A stretch of 64,000 nt of DNA, taken from the NCBI GenBank assembly GCA_964533585.1, contig CAZHMM010000002.1, positions 13,891 to 77,890 on the forward strand, written 5' to 3'. The notes beneath the pieces are model-generated. The model saw nothing but the letters and a program-made list of their open reading frames with translations, did no database searches and was not told the origin of the DNA. The DNA comes from Elioraea sp964533585. Lineage in GTDB: Bacteria > Pseudomonadota > Alphaproteobacteria > Acetobacterales > Acetobacteraceae. A program made the position numbers and the translations under genes. Shown in pieces: positions 8,122 to 17,077 of this stretch (within the stretch, counting starts at the first letter, position 1; each line of letters starts with the position of its first letter).

Positions 8122-8931
8122 CTAGCCGCCGCCCCGAGCGCTGGCAACCCGGCCGAGGCGCAGGGCAAGCAGCAATCCGGCGCTGACCAGGACGATGATC
8201 ACGGTCGCCAGCGCGAACAGCTCCGGGGTCAGCCCGAGCTTCAGCGCCGAGAACACCACCATGGGCAGGGTCGAGGCGCCAGGACCTGACGTGAATGAGG
8301 CGATCACCAGGTCGTCGAGCGAGAGGGTGAAGGCGAGCAGCCAGCCCGAGGCGAGGGCAGGGGCGATCAGCGGCAGGGTGATCAGCGCGAACACGCGCCA
8401 CGGCCGGGCGCCGAGATCGAGTGCCGCTTCCTCGAGCGAGCGGTCGAAGTCGGAGAGGCGCGACTGCACCACGACCGCGACATAGGCCGTGGCGAAGGTG
8501 GTGTGGGCGATGGTGACGGTGGTGACGCCGCGCTCGCCCGGCCAGCCGACGGCCTCGGCGAGCGCGACGAACAGCAGCAGCAGACTGAGCCCGGTGATCA
8601 CCTCCGGCATGACCAGCGGCGCGGCGACCATCGCGCCGAACAGGCCGCGGCCGCGGAAGGCGCCGAACCTGGCGAGCGCGAAGCCGGCCGCCATGCCGAG
8701 CACGGTCGCGCCCGTGGCGGCGACGGCGGCGATGCGGATCGACAGCCACGCTGCGTTCACCAGCGCGTCGTTGTTCCACAGCGCGACGTACCAGCGCAGC
8801 GAGAACCCGGTCCAGATCGTCACCAGCCGGCTGTCATTGAAGGAGAGAACGACCAGCAGCGCGATCGGGATGTAGAGGAACGCATAGCCCACCCCGAGCG
8901 CGATCCAGACCCGTCCGAGGCGCCCGCTCAT
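8122..8931 (-). CDS. potI: Polyamine-type ABC transporter permease (PotC/PotI family)
   Basis: Inner-membrane permease of 269 residues with about six transmembrane helices (first at residues 9-31). The EAA loop is recognisable as EEAALDLGARPWRVF near residue 165, where it docks on the ATPase. The start ATG at 8931 overlaps the end of the upstream permease gene by 4 nt, giving translational coupling. It is the fourth gene of a substrate-binding protein, ATPase, permease, permease operon whose order matches potFGHI. The substrate is probably putrescine or spermidine, from family resemblance only. Confidence 0.9.
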   Translation of the reverse strand: MSGRLGRVWIALGVGYAFLYIPIALLVVLSFNDSRLVTIWTGFSLRWYVALWNNDALVNAAWLSIRIAAVAATGATVLGMAAGFALARFGAFRGRGLFGAMVAAPLVMPEVITGLSLLLLFVALAEAVGWPGERGVTTVTIAHTTFATAYVAVVVQSRLSDFDRSLEEAALDLGARPWRVFALITLPLIAPALASGWLLAFTLSLDDLVIASFTSGPGASTLPMVVFSALKLGLTPELFALATVIIVLVSAGLLLALRLGRVASARGGG

Positions 8932-9818
8932 CCGGACCCACCCCGACCCTGGAGGTGCTGGAACCAGGCGATCGGCAGCACGAGCAGCAGCAGCAGCACG
9001 ACCGCGAGCGCGGAGGCCATCGGCCAGTCGCGGTTGGTGAAGAACTCGGTCCAGAGCACCCGGCCGATCAGCTGCGCGTCCGGACCGCCGAGCAGTTCCG
9101 GGATGACGAACTCGCCGACCGCCGGGATGAACACCAGCATCGTGCCGGCGAGGATGCCGGGCAGCGAGAGCGGCAGCGTCACCGCGAGGAAGGCGCGCCA
9201 GGGCCGCGCGCCGAGATCGGACGCGGCCTCCAGCAGCGTCGGGTCGAGCTTCACCAGGTTGGCGTAGAGCGGCAGCACCATGAAGGGCAGGTAGCAGTAG
9301 ACGATGCCGAGATAGAGGGCCGCGTCGGTGTAGAGCAGTCGCACCGGCTCCGCGACCAGCCCGAGCCCGAGCAGGATATTGTTGATCACGCCGTTGTCGG
9401 CGAGCAGGCCGATCCAGGCCATGATGCGCAGCAGGAAGCTGGTCCAGAACGGCAGCACGACGAGCAGCAGCAGCAGGTTGCGCCGCGCTTCGGGCGCGCG
9501 CGCGATCGCATAGGCCATGGGGTAGCCGAGCAGCAGGCAGATCAGCGCCGAGATGCCGGCCACCCGCACCGAGCGGAGATACGCGTCGAGATAGAAGCTG
9601 TCCTCGACCAGCAGCGTGAAGTTCTCGAGGTTGAGCACCAGCGCCAGCGCGCCCTCCTCGGTCCAGCGGGCGATCGGCGCATAGGGTGGGATGCCGAGCG
9701 CGGCCTCGCTCACCGCGATCTTGGCGACGATCAGGAAGGGGGCGAGGAAGAAGAGGCCGAGCCAGACGAAGGGCAGCGCCAGCACCAGCGTGCGGCTGGA
9801 GGGCGGGCGCCACGTCAT
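8928..9818 (-). CDS. potH: Polyamine-type ABC transporter permease (PotB/PotH family)
   Basis: Inner-membrane permease of 296 residues with about six transmembrane helices and the EAA loop LEAASDLGARPWRAF near residue 200. The ATG at 9818 overlaps the stop of the ATPase gene by 4 nt, so it was preferred over the longer frame, which would add 11 residues. The region ADNGVINN followed by a YTDAALYLGIVYCYLPFM helix pair is typical of PotB/PotH. It pairs with the PotI-like permease to form the membrane channel. Confidence 0.9.
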   Translation of the reverse strand: MTWRPPSSRTLVLALPFVWLGLFFLAPFLIVAKIAVSEAALGIPPYAPIARWTEEGALALVLNLENFTLLVEDSFYLDAYLRSVRVAGISALICLLLGYPMAYAIARAPEARRNLLLLLVVLPFWTSFLLRIMAWIGLLADNGVINNILLGLGLVAEPVRLLYTDAALYLGIVYCYLPFMVLPLYANLVKLDPTLLEAASDLGARPWRAFLAVTLPLSLPGILAGTMLVFIPAVGEFVIPELLGGPDAQLIGRVLWTEFFTNRDWPMASALAVVLLLLLVLPIAWFQHLQGRGGSG

Positions 9819-10966
9819 TCGGGCAGCACCACGGTCGCGAGCGGCGGCCACTCCACCACGACGCGGTCGCCCCAGGTGATCGGCAGCTCCGTGATCCGCG
9901 CCTGATTCGGCTGGCTGACGCGCACCGGGCCGCCCTCCGGCAGGTCGACCACGAACATGAAGAAGTCGCCGTAATAGGCGATGTCGCGCACGGCGCCGAC
10001 GAGGCGGTTGGTGCCGGCGGTCGCGTCAGCGTCGGCCTTGCGCACGCGCATCTTCTCGGGCCGCACGGCGACGAAGACGCGCGCACCCGCCGGTTTGGGC
10101 GGATCGGTATCGGACTGGAACGTGGCGTCGAACGCGGTCGCCTCGACCAGCGCGCCGGTGGCACCCGCCGCGCGCACGATGCCCTCGAACACGTTCGCCG
10201 TGCCGAGGAACTCCGCGACCAGCCGCGTCTGGGGATACTCGTAGACCTCCGCCGGCGTGCCGACCTGGGCGAGATAGCCGTGGTGCATCACCGCGAGCCT
10301 GCTCGCCATGGTCATCGCCTCCTCCTGGTCGTGCGTGACCATGATGAAGGTGATGCCGGTCTTCTCCTGGATGTTGACGAGCTCGAACTGGGTCTGCTCG
10401 CGCAGGTTCTTGTCGAGCGCGCCGAGCGGCTCGTCGAGCAGGAGGAGCTTGGGCCGCTTCACCAGGCTGCGCGCCAGCGCGACGCGCTGCCTCTGCCCGC
10501 CCGACAGCTCGTGCGGCCGGCGCTTCTCCATGCCGCCGAGCCGGACGAGTTCGAGCATCGCCGCGACGCGCTCGGCGATCTCGGGCCGGGCCATTCCCTC
10601 CATGCGCAGGCCGAAGGCTACGTTCTGCGCCACCGTCATGTGGGGGAACAGCGCATAGGACTGGAACATCATGTTCACCGGCCGCGCATAGGGCGGCACA
10701 TCGGCGACGTCCTGGCCATCGAGCAGGATGCGCCCGGCATCGGGCCGCTCGAAGCCGGCGAGCATGCGCAACAGCGTGGTCTTGCCCGAGCCCGAGCCGC
10801 CGAGCAGGGCGAACAGCTCGCCGCGATAGATGTCGAGGCTGACATCGTCGACCGCGACGGTGGCGCCGAACCGCTTGGTTACGCCGAGGATGCGGAGATA
10901 GGGCTCCGCCTCCGGGTCGCGCCAGGGCTCGGGCGCGCCCGGAGGGGCAACGTTCGCCTGCTGCAC
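9815..10966 (-). CDS. potG: Polyamine-type ABC transporter ATP-binding protein
   Basis: ATPase of 383 residues. Walker A GGSGSGKTT is at 56-64, the signature LSGGQ at 154-158, Walker B LLLLDEP at 174-180, and the H-loop in MVTHDQEEA. A C-terminal TOBE regulatory domain follows (about 290-380; VRPEKMRV). A GTG start at 10966 lies 4 nt after the stop of the binding-protein gene. FQSYALFPHMTV is the usual Q-loop of PotA/PotG proteins. It energises import through the two permeases encoded downstream. Confidence 0.92.
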   Translation of the reverse strand: MQQANVAPPGAPEPWRDPEAEPYLRILGVTKRFGATVAVDDVSLDIYRGELFALLGGSGSGKTTLLRMLAGFERPDAGRILLDGQDVADVPPYARPVNMMFQSYALFPHMTVAQNVAFGLRMEGMARPEIAERVAAMLELVRLGGMEKRRPHELSGGQRQRVALARSLVKRPKLLLLDEPLGALDKNLREQTQFELVNIQEKTGITFIMVTHDQEEAMTMASRLAVMHHGYLAQVGTPAEVYEYPQTRLVAEFLGTANVFEGIVRAAGATGALVEATAFDATFQSDTDPPKPAGARVFVAVRPEKMRVRKADADATAGTNRLVGAVRDIAYYGDFFMFVVDLPEGGPVRVSQPNQARITELPITWGDRVVVEWPPLATVVLPE

Positions 10967-10970
10967 CGTC

Positions 10971-12092
10971 TCAGCGGCCGGCCTTGAACCTCGCCCACAT
11001 GCGGCTGCGCGCGCGTTCCGCCGCCTGCGGCACCGCGCGGACAGTGAAGAACCGCGCGAAATCCTCGTCGGCCGGATAGACGTTGCGGTCGGCGAGGATG
11101 TCCGGCTCGATCATCGGCTTCGAGCCCGGCACGGCGTTCGGATAGGCGACATGATTGGTGATCGCCGCCATCACATCGGGCTGGAGCAGGAAGTCGATCA
11201 GCCTGTGCGCGTTGTCGCGGTTGGGCGCGTCGCGCGGGACCGCCAGCACGTCGAACCAGAGCTGGGCGCCTTCCTTCGGCGCGACGTACTTCACCTCCAC
11301 GCCCTGGCCCGCCTCCTGCGCGCGGTCGGCGGCCTGGATCGCATCGCCCGAATAGGCGAAAGCGAGGCAGGCTTGGCCAGTGGCGAGCAGCTCGATCGCC
11401 CCGCCGGTGGAGAAGGTGCGGATATGCGGGCGGATCGCCAACAGCGTCTGCTCGACGCGGCGGAGATCGGCCTCGGCCGTGCTGTTCGGATCGATCCCGA
11501 GATAGCGCAGCACGGTGGGCAGAACGTCGATCTGGCTGTCCATCATGACGATGCCGCAGCGCGCGATCCGGCTCGCGTGCTCGGGCTTGAACAGCAGGTC
11601 CCAGGAATCGAGCGGCGCGTCGGGGGCGACCTCGCGGATGCGGGCGGCATTGATGCCGAGCCCGATCGTGCCCCAAAGATAGATCGCGCCGTGGCGGTTG
11701 CCCTGATCCGAGGCGTCGAGCCGCTGCATGAGCGTGGCATCGAGGTTGGACCAGTTCGGGATCTTGGCCCGATCGAGCGGCTGCAGCGCGCCGGCGGCGA
11801 TCAGCCGTGAGAACGACGGCTCGTTGGTCGGCACGACGATGTCGTAGCCCGACCGGCCAGCCAGCAGCTTCGCCTCCAGCGTCTCGAGGCTGTCGAACAC
11901 GTCGTAGCGGACGGCGATGCCGGTCTCGCGGGTGAACCGCTCCAGCACCTCGGGGGCGATGTAGTCGTTCCAGTTATAGACGTTGACGGTCTGGCTTTGG
12001 GCAGCCGCCGGCGCGGCGGGGATGGCGGCGACGGCGAAAGCGGCGATCGCGCCGAGGATGAGGCGGCGCATCGCGGGGGCGTGCGTGGTCAT
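10971..12092 (-). CDS. potF: Periplasmic polyamine-type substrate-binding protein
   Basis: Extracellular solute-binding protein of 373 residues and first gene of the transporter operon. A signal peptide (positive MTTHAPAMRR, hydrophobic core to about residue 35, cleavage near AAAQS) precedes the mature start TVNVYNWNDYI, which is typical of PotD/PotF. ATG 12092 was chosen for the GAGGGAGAA Shine-Dalgarno upstream; ATG 12071 is a possible alternative. It delivers a polyamine such as putrescine to the membrane complex. A possible minus-strand promoter, TTGGGA with a 16-nt spacer and TATTCA, lies near 12230-12257. Confidence 0.9.
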   Translation of the reverse strand: MTTHAPAMRRLILGAIAAFAVAAIPAAPAAAQSQTVNVYNWNDYIAPEVLERFTRETGIAVRYDVFDSLETLEAKLLAGRSGYDIVVPTNEPSFSRLIAAGALQPLDRAKIPNWSNLDATLMQRLDASDQGNRHGAIYLWGTIGLGINAARIREVAPDAPLDSWDLLFKPEHASRIARCGIVMMDSQIDVLPTVLRYLGIDPNSTAEADLRRVEQTLLAIRPHIRTFSTGGAIELLATGQACLAFAYSGDAIQAADRAQEAGQGVEVKYVAPKEGAQLWFDVLAVPRDAPNRDNAHRLIDFLLQPDVMAAITNHVAYPNAVPGSKPMIEPDILADRNVYPADEDFARFFTVRAVPQAAERARSRMWARFKAGR

Positions 12093-12411
12093 CGTCCCGG
12101 TGTTCTCCCTCGTCGGTGGGAGCCCGCGCTGGCCCGCGCGGACGCTCGCGCGGCACCGTATCACGCCGGCGGGGAGGGTCGAGCGGCGTGGCGATCAGCT
12201 CTGCGCGGGGGTTACCGCCGGACTGTGAATATTTTCCTTGACTATAGTCCCAAGGATTGGCAGCCTCCATCGCGTCACGGGAGTCGTGCGCCCGCGGGGC
12301 CGAAGGCCCCTCGCCGGCGTCGGCTCGTCTCCCCACTCCTCACCGTCGTCGCCGCCCCGGTGCGCCCCCCGCGCCGGGCGCGCCGCCCTGCGCGAAGGGA
12401 CCGATCCCGCC
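12093..12411. other. 319-nt divergent spacer between the transporter operon and the phage-like block
   Basis: No gene is apparent. The middle (about 12225-12260) is the most AT-rich part and holds the palindrome GACTATAGTC, next to a weak minus-strand promoter candidate (TTGGGA, 16 nt, TATTCA) that could serve the potF operon. I see no plus-strand promoter of comparable quality and no tRNA or attachment-site duplication here. Confidence 0.4.
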
Positions 12412-12750
12412 ATGGCGTTCGTGCCCAATAATCTTGCGGTTCTGTCCTACGCCGCCGGCTTCACGCTCTGGACCTACGCCACCGTGGCGGACAGCGTCAG
12501 CGCCGTGCTCCGGGACGGCTATTTCGACGAGGCGCGCACCTACGTCCGCGAGGACGACCTCATCCTGCTGAACGCGGCCGACGGCGCGCGCATCCTGCGC
12601 GTCGTCGCCAATGATGGCGTCCGGGTCAGGGCCGCCTCGATCGCCGGCGATGTGCCGATCGAGCCGCCCGACGTTCCAGGCGAGGCGATCCTGGACGAGG
12701 CCGGCAGGCCGATCCTCGACGAAGCCGGCGCACCGATCCTTCAGGGCTAG
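12412..12750 (+). CDS. Small phage-associated protein, paralogue of the next gene
   Basis: A 112-residue protein of unknown function. Its first 75 residues are homologous to the gene at 12847: both have LxVLxYAxGFTLWxY, a GYFxxAxxxVRxxDxxL core and an ILxVxAxxG end. Proteins of this type are found beside phage tail-fibre genes (recalled family context). The C-terminal 35 residues add an acidic tail containing the short tandem repeat ILDEAGRP/ILDEAGAP. No signal peptide or membrane helix is visible. The ATG at 12412 was chosen because homology begins right after it. It is probably a small structural protein of a virion-like particle. Confidence 0.6.
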   Translation: MAFVPNNLAVLSYAAGFTLWTYATVADSVSAVLRDGYFDEARTYVREDDLILLNAADGARILRVVANDGVRVRAASIAGDVPIEPPDVPGEAILDEAGRPILDEAGAPILQG

Positions 12751-12846
12751 GCCCGCGCCCGGCCCGCAGACCCGGCCGCGCCCGAGGCGTTGGCCACCCA
12801 GCCGGCAGGTCCTGCCGCGTCTCTCCAGCCCCCCAAGGAGCCCCTG

Positions 12847-13083
12847 ATGCCTTTCGAGATCCAGAGCCTGTCCGTGCTCGCTTACGCCAACGGCTTCACG
12901 CTGTGGCACTACCGTACGGACAACGACACGCGCAGCCAGACGCTGTCGACCGGCTACTTCAACCCGGCCGCGCACCTGGTGCGGCGCGGCGACATGGTGT
13001 TGGCGCGCTCGAGCGATGCGTTCTCCATCCTGCACGTGACCGCGCATTCCGGATCCAGCGTGAACGTGGCCGCCCTGGTCTGA
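12847..13083 (+). CDS. Small phage-associated protein
   Basis: A 78-residue protein with MPFEIQSLSVLAYANGFTLW at the start, a compact all-beta-looking sequence and no signal peptide. It matches a family of short proteins found next to tail fibres in phages and prophages (recalled, not searched). AAGGAG lies 8 nt upstream of the ATG in a context (AAGGAGC..CTGATG) that is also seen upstream of the tail-fibre gene at 13346. It is a paralogue of the gene immediately upstream. Confidence 0.65.
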   Translation: MPFEIQSLSVLAYANGFTLWHYRTDNDTRSQTLSTGYFNPAAHLVRRGDMVLARSSDAFSILHVTAHSGSSVNVAALV

Positions 13084-13116
13084 CGCGTCGGTCGGGCTGT
13101 CCCGCCTGGCGGTGGC

Positions 13117-13191
<75 letters not shown>

Positions 13192-13345
13192 CCGGGGGCC
13201 GGATCGGCCCATCCGCGACGGTCCACTACAGCAAAGCCCCGCCTGCCGTCGAGATCCCTCGTGCGCCACGGGCTCACCTCACCTCTCCCCTTCCGCGCCG
13301 CCCTCCACCGCGCTGACGGCGCCCTCACTCCGCAAGGAGCAGCTG

Positions 13346-14863
13346 ATGTCCGGTCCTCTGAAGATCTCCCAGTATCCGCCTGCCGCCACTGCCAACAGCA
13401 CCGACGAGCTGGTTGCCAACCAGAACGGCACCACGGTCAAGCTCACGGTTGGCCAGCTACGCGCGCCGCTCGCCCCGGCGGTGCACACCCATGGCGAGGC
13501 CGACATCATCGGCACGATCGCGCCCAGCCGGCTGGCGCAGGCGGGCGCGAGTTCGGGCCAGGTGCTGAAGTGGAACGGCACCGCCTGGGCCCCGGCCGCC
13601 GACAATGTCGGCACCGGCGGCGGTTCGACCGAGTGGTCGGCGCTCACCGGCATGCCGGCGGCGATCGCCGCGATCGACCCCCTGACGCCGGCGGCCGATC
13701 GCCTCGCCTACTATACCGGCACGAATGCCGCGGCGCTGGCGATCGTGACCGGCTTCGCCCGCACGCTGCTGGACGATACTGACGCCGCCACCGCGCGCGG
13801 CACGCTTGGTGCGGCCGCGGCGACGCACGGACACGCGATCGCCGACGTCACCAACCTCCAGACCGCGCTCGACGGCAAGGCGGGGGCCGCGCACACGCAC
13901 GCCATCGGTGACGTGACCAATCTGCAGGCGGCATTGGATGGCAAGGCCGCCGCGTCGCACACGCATACGATCGCCAATGTGACCAACCTGCAGGCGGCCC
14001 TGGACGCGAAGGCGGCCCTCGCGCACACGCACAGCGAGGCCGACATCACCGGCACGATCGCGCCCAGCCGGCTGGCGCAGGCGGGCGCGAGTTCGGGCCA
14101 GGTGCTGAAGTGGAACGGCACCGCCTGGGCCCCGGCCGCCGACAATGTCGGCACCGGCGGCGGTTCGGGAGGCTACGCCTCGCAGCGCACGATGACGGCC
14201 AGCGGCAGCATCACGGACGCGGACCGGAACGGCGTCGTCTATGTCAGTGGCGCGGGCATCACCGCCACCTTCGTCCGCGCGGGCTTCTCCCCACGTGACC
14301 GCGTGCTGCTGATCAACATCGGCAGCGACGCGGCAACGATCAGCGCCGGGGCGGACGGGTTCAACATCGCCGGCAACAACAGCTTCATCCTGTTCCCCGG
14401 CGAGGAGCGCGAGGTCGTCTACGAGGGCACCGCCAGCCCGTACTGGCGCGTTGCCGTGCCGAACACGATCCAGCTCGCGGCCAACCAGGTCGCGACGCTC
14501 AACAGCGCCGGCACCGGCTTCGAGGCGCGCACCGAGAAGGTCGTCGGCTCCATCTTCCTGCCGATCACGGGCAATGTCGCCGCCGGCGCGGCGGACGGGC
14601 AGATCGGCATGTGGGGCAACAAGCCCTGCGCGCTCACCGCCGTGCGGGCGCGAACCCTCGGCGGCGCGTGTTCGATCCAGATCCGCAAGAACGGAGCACC
14701 GATCAACGGCTTCACAGGCACGGTCGCTCAGACCACGGCGGTGACCAGCACTGCGAGCAGCGAGCCGCTTGCGCAGGACAATCTGCTGGACGTCGTGGTG
14801 ACGAATGCGAGTAGTCTGACCGGACTCTTCATCACCTTCCTCGGCGTAAGGACGGCGGATTGA
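13346..14863 (+). CDS. Phage-type tail fibre protein with internal repeats
   Basis: A 505-residue fibre-like protein. The N-terminus (residues 1-50; LKISQYPPA...ELVANQNGTTVKLT) looks like a virion-attachment domain. Three 22-residue tandem units of the form HTHxIxxVTNLQxALDxKAxxA occupy about residues 161-226, typical of phage fibre shafts. A 134-bp block encoding EADI-GTIAPSRLAQAGASSG and the following segment occurs twice (13494-13627 and 14034-14167). The C-terminal 200 residues form a probable receptor-binding or tip domain. AAGGAG precedes the ATG. Its stop overlaps the next gene's ATG. Confidence 0.8.
   Translation: MSGPLKISQYPPAATANSTDELVANQNGTTVKLTVGQLRAPLAPAVHTHGEADIIGTIAPSRLAQAGASSGQVLKWNGTAWAPAADNVGTGGGSTEWSALTGMPAAIAAIDPLTPAADRLAYYTGTNAAALAIVTGFARTLLDDTDAATARGTLGAAAATHGHAIADVTNLQTALDGKAGAAHTHAIGDVTNLQAALDGKAAASHTHTIANVTNLQAALDAKAALAHTHSEADITGTIAPSRLAQAGASSGQVLKWNGTAWAPAADNVGTGGGSGGYASQRTMTASGSITDADRNGVVYVSGAGITATFVRAGFSPRDRVLLINIGSDAATISAGADGFNIAGNNSFILFPGEEREVVYEGTASPYWRVAVPNTIQLAANQVATLNSAGTGFEARTEKVVGSIFLPITGNVAAGAADGQIGMWGNKPCALTAVRARTLGGACSIQIRKNGAPINGFTGTVAQTTAVTSTASSEPLAQDNLLDVVVTNASSLTGLFITFLGVRTAD
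13494..13627 (+). repeat. 134-bp direct repeat, copy A, within the tail fibre gene
   Basis: Identical to 14034-14167 except for one base (T at 13509, C at 14049). The copies are exactly 540 bp apart, a multiple of three, so recombination between them would delete 180 codons without shifting the frame. Confidence 0.95.
13826..14023 (+). repeat. Three 66-bp tandem repeats (22-residue fibre units)
   Basis: His-x-His motifs recur at 13826, 13892, 13958 and 14024, exactly 66 bp apart, each followed by a VTNLQ-A-LD-KA segment. The units have diverged in sequence but keep the period, as in trimeric phage fibre shafts. Confidence 0.9.
14034..14167 (+). repeat. 134-bp direct repeat, copy B, within the tail fibre gene
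   Basis: Second copy of the block at 13494-13627, with a single mismatch. The very low divergence, compared with the more diverged 66-bp units between the copies, implies recent duplication or gene conversion. Confidence 0.95.
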
Positions 14864-17073
14864 TGCTGCTCATCCAAACCTTCGGGACACGACTCAAATC
14901 CGCCGAGGTGCGCGTCTACGGCGCGCTGCCGCCGTTCCGCGCGGCCGTCGGCGGCGGCGGTGGCGGCGAGGGCACGCTGATCGAGACGGTCATCCTCGAC
15001 AACTTCTCGGGCGGTCCCCGCACCGATCCGAACATCTCCTTCGCCCGCGACTTTCTGGAAGGCGAGGTGCCGGCGGGCAGCCGCGTCGAGCTGCGCCACG
15101 ACGGCGAGACGGTCGCGCTGCAGCAGGCGGACGGGCTGAGCTATCACGGCGACGGCTCGCTCAAGCGGGCCGTGTTCTCGTGCAAGCCAAGCGCGACCGT
15201 CGCCGATAACGACACCATCGCGATCTCGCTGCATATGGTGCAGGGGAGCTTCCCGAGTGCCTCGCCGATCGATCGCAGGACGCTGACGACGCAGAACTAC
15301 CGCATGCGGCTGCGCATCGACGGCATCGACTACTGGTGCGTCCTGAACAACCTCGACACGGCGGGCACCTTCCGCGAACGCCGCGCCGGTGCTGTCGTGC
15401 GCGCCTGGCACCACTGGGGCGTGTTCCGCCAGGGCACCGGGGCCGGCGACGCCGACCAGGGGCAGTGGCAGGGTCATTTCTACAGCTATGTGTGGGCGGA
15501 CGGCACGATCACCGTCTTCCCCTATGCGATCAACGGCCGCGTGGCGAACAGCCAGAGCTACACCGTGCAGGAGTTCGAGCTGCTGAACGGCGATGCTACG
15601 ATCGTCTCGCACAAGACCAGCTTCACCGCCTTCGGCTGGTCGGCCTACTTCCTGTGCACCGCCGACGGCCTGCCGCACTGGTCAAGGAACGCGACGCATG
15701 TGCACCCGCGCGCGTCCTGGCGCTGGTTCCACGACCACAAGCTGATCTGGAACACCTACGACACGGCGACGGTGCGGGCGAGCGTGCCGGTGCCGGCGGC
15801 GCTGTCCTACAGCCCCGACAATCCGGCCGGTGCGTTCGGTGGCGCCAACATCAACCAATCCGGCGCGAGCGCCTGGATCGGCGACATTCCGGACTGGGAT
15901 GCGCATGCGCTGCTGGCGACCAGCGGCACCGAGAAGTCGGTCGGCGACCGCGCCACGCTGTTGCGCAATTCGCGGGTCAACGCGCTGGCGATGGGTGTGA
16001 AGTTCGCCGCCTGGCTGGTGCGGCACGAGAGCGGCCACCCGCCCGTGATCGTCGATCAGGACTACACCGCGCGCGGGCTCACGACCGCGCAGCCGGCCAT
16101 CGGCTGGGCCTCGAACCCGACACTCTCGCGCACCGGCGGCGCCTTCGCCGGTGCTGCGACCGACGCCTCGCATCAGCCGCAGTACCCGACCTATCAGGCG
16201 ATGGTGACGGGCTGGGAGTGGTGGCTCGATATGATGGTGATCCTCGGCGTCGGATGCATCGGCCGCGAGGATCCGAGCAACGCCGTGGACTACTCGCGCC
16301 GGCCGCGGGTCAACGGAGCGTCGCGCGACTGCGGCACGCTCCAGATCACGGCGCACCGGCAGAATGCCTGGAAACACAAGCCTGTCTGCGACGCCGAGTG
16401 GATCATGCCGGACGATCACCCGTGCAAGGCGTATCTCAACCAGCTGCTTGTCAACGGGTTCGCAATCGCCGAGCAGTTCCTCACGCCGCCCGAGTACGCG
16501 GCGGACCGCCAGGCGCTCGGCGTCTGGCGCTCGGCCTATGGCGGCATTTCCAGTGTCGGCTTCGCGCCCTGGCAGGCGCACGGCTACTTCGTGCCGACGA
16601 TCTGCATGTCGGTGAATCGGAGGCGAATCACGATCTCGCACAGGCTCGTGGCCGAGCACATCACGAAACAGCTCTTCGGTGTGATCAATGCCTGCCCATA
16701 TCGCGGCTCGTCGCTGTATGCATGCGGCTGGCGCGAGGGGCCACAGCCGACGACCGGCGCGCCGATCGCGCAGACCTGGGACAGTGTCTACTGCTCTCAC
16801 AGCAGTGACCAGATCTCTGGCTTGACCATCAAGCTCATTTCCGACGCGGGCGGCTCAGGCGGCGCGTGCCCGACGAGCGGGCTCGCGCGACCGATCGATG
16901 GTGGGCACACCTATCCCAACCTGGCGCGCCGCGCGTGTGAGGCTGGCGCGATGGTCGGCATCCCGGCGGCCAGCGTGGCGCTGGCCTATCTGCGGAACGA
17001 GGAAGCGGCGGCGGGCATCACCGATGCCTCGCGCGCGAGCAAGCCCCAGTGGGGCACAAGAGCCCCGGAGTAG
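14863..17073 (+). CDS. Large phage-associated protein, possible tail spike or receptor-binding protein
   Basis: A 736-residue protein, translationally coupled to the fibre gene (its ATG overlaps the fibre stop as TGATG). A short N-terminal segment ends in a Gly-rich linker (near residues 30-37), followed by a beta-rich region with many aromatic residues (IDYWCVLNNLD, WADGTITVFPY). A C-terminal third rich in Cys, His and Trp (from about residue 430) could be helical. There is no signal peptide and I recognise no catalytic motif with confidence. Its overall look resembles large phage structural or polysaccharide-lyase-like proteins seen near fibre genes, but assignment to a lyase family would need a search. 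Confidence 0.5.
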   Translation: MLLIQTFGTRLKSAEVRVYGALPPFRAAVGGGGGGEGTLIETVILDNFSGGPRTDPNISFARDFLEGEVPAGSRVELRHDGETVALQQADGLSYHGDGSLKRAVFSCKPSATVADNDTIAISLHMVQGSFPSASPIDRRTLTTQNYRMRLRIDGIDYWCVLNNLDTAGTFRERRAGAVVRAWHHWGVFRQGTGAGDADQGQWQGHFYSYVWADGTITVFPYAINGRVANSQSYTVQEFELLNGDATIVSHKTSFTAFGWSAYFLCTADGLPHWSRNATHVHPRASWRWFHDHKLIWNTYDTATVRASVPVPAALSYSPDNPAGAFGGANINQSGASAWIGDIPDWDAHALLATSGTEKSVGDRATLLRNSRVNALAMGVKFAAWLVRHESGHPPVIVDQDYTARGLTTAQPAIGWASNPTLSRTGGAFAGAATDASHQPQYPTYQAMVTGWEWWLDMMVILGVGCIGREDPSNAVDYSRRPRVNGASRDCGTLQITAHRQNAWKHKPVCDAEWIMPDDHPCKAYLNQLLVNGFAIAEQFLTPPEYAADRQALGVWRSAYGGISSVGFAPWQAHGYFVPTICMSVNRRRITISHRLVAEHITKQLFGVINACPYRGSSLYACGWREGPQPTTGAPIAQTWDSVYCSHSSDQISGLTIKLISDAGGSGGACPTSGLARPIDGGHTYPNLARRACEAGAMVGIPAASVALAYLRNEEAAAGITDASRASKPQWGTRAPE

Positions 17074-17077
17074 AGCC

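Noticed and set aside
12781..12846. Spacer between the two small phage-like proteins as a regulatory region
   Set aside because: Only 96 nt with an ordinary Shine-Dalgarno site; no hairpin, dyad or promoter stands out.
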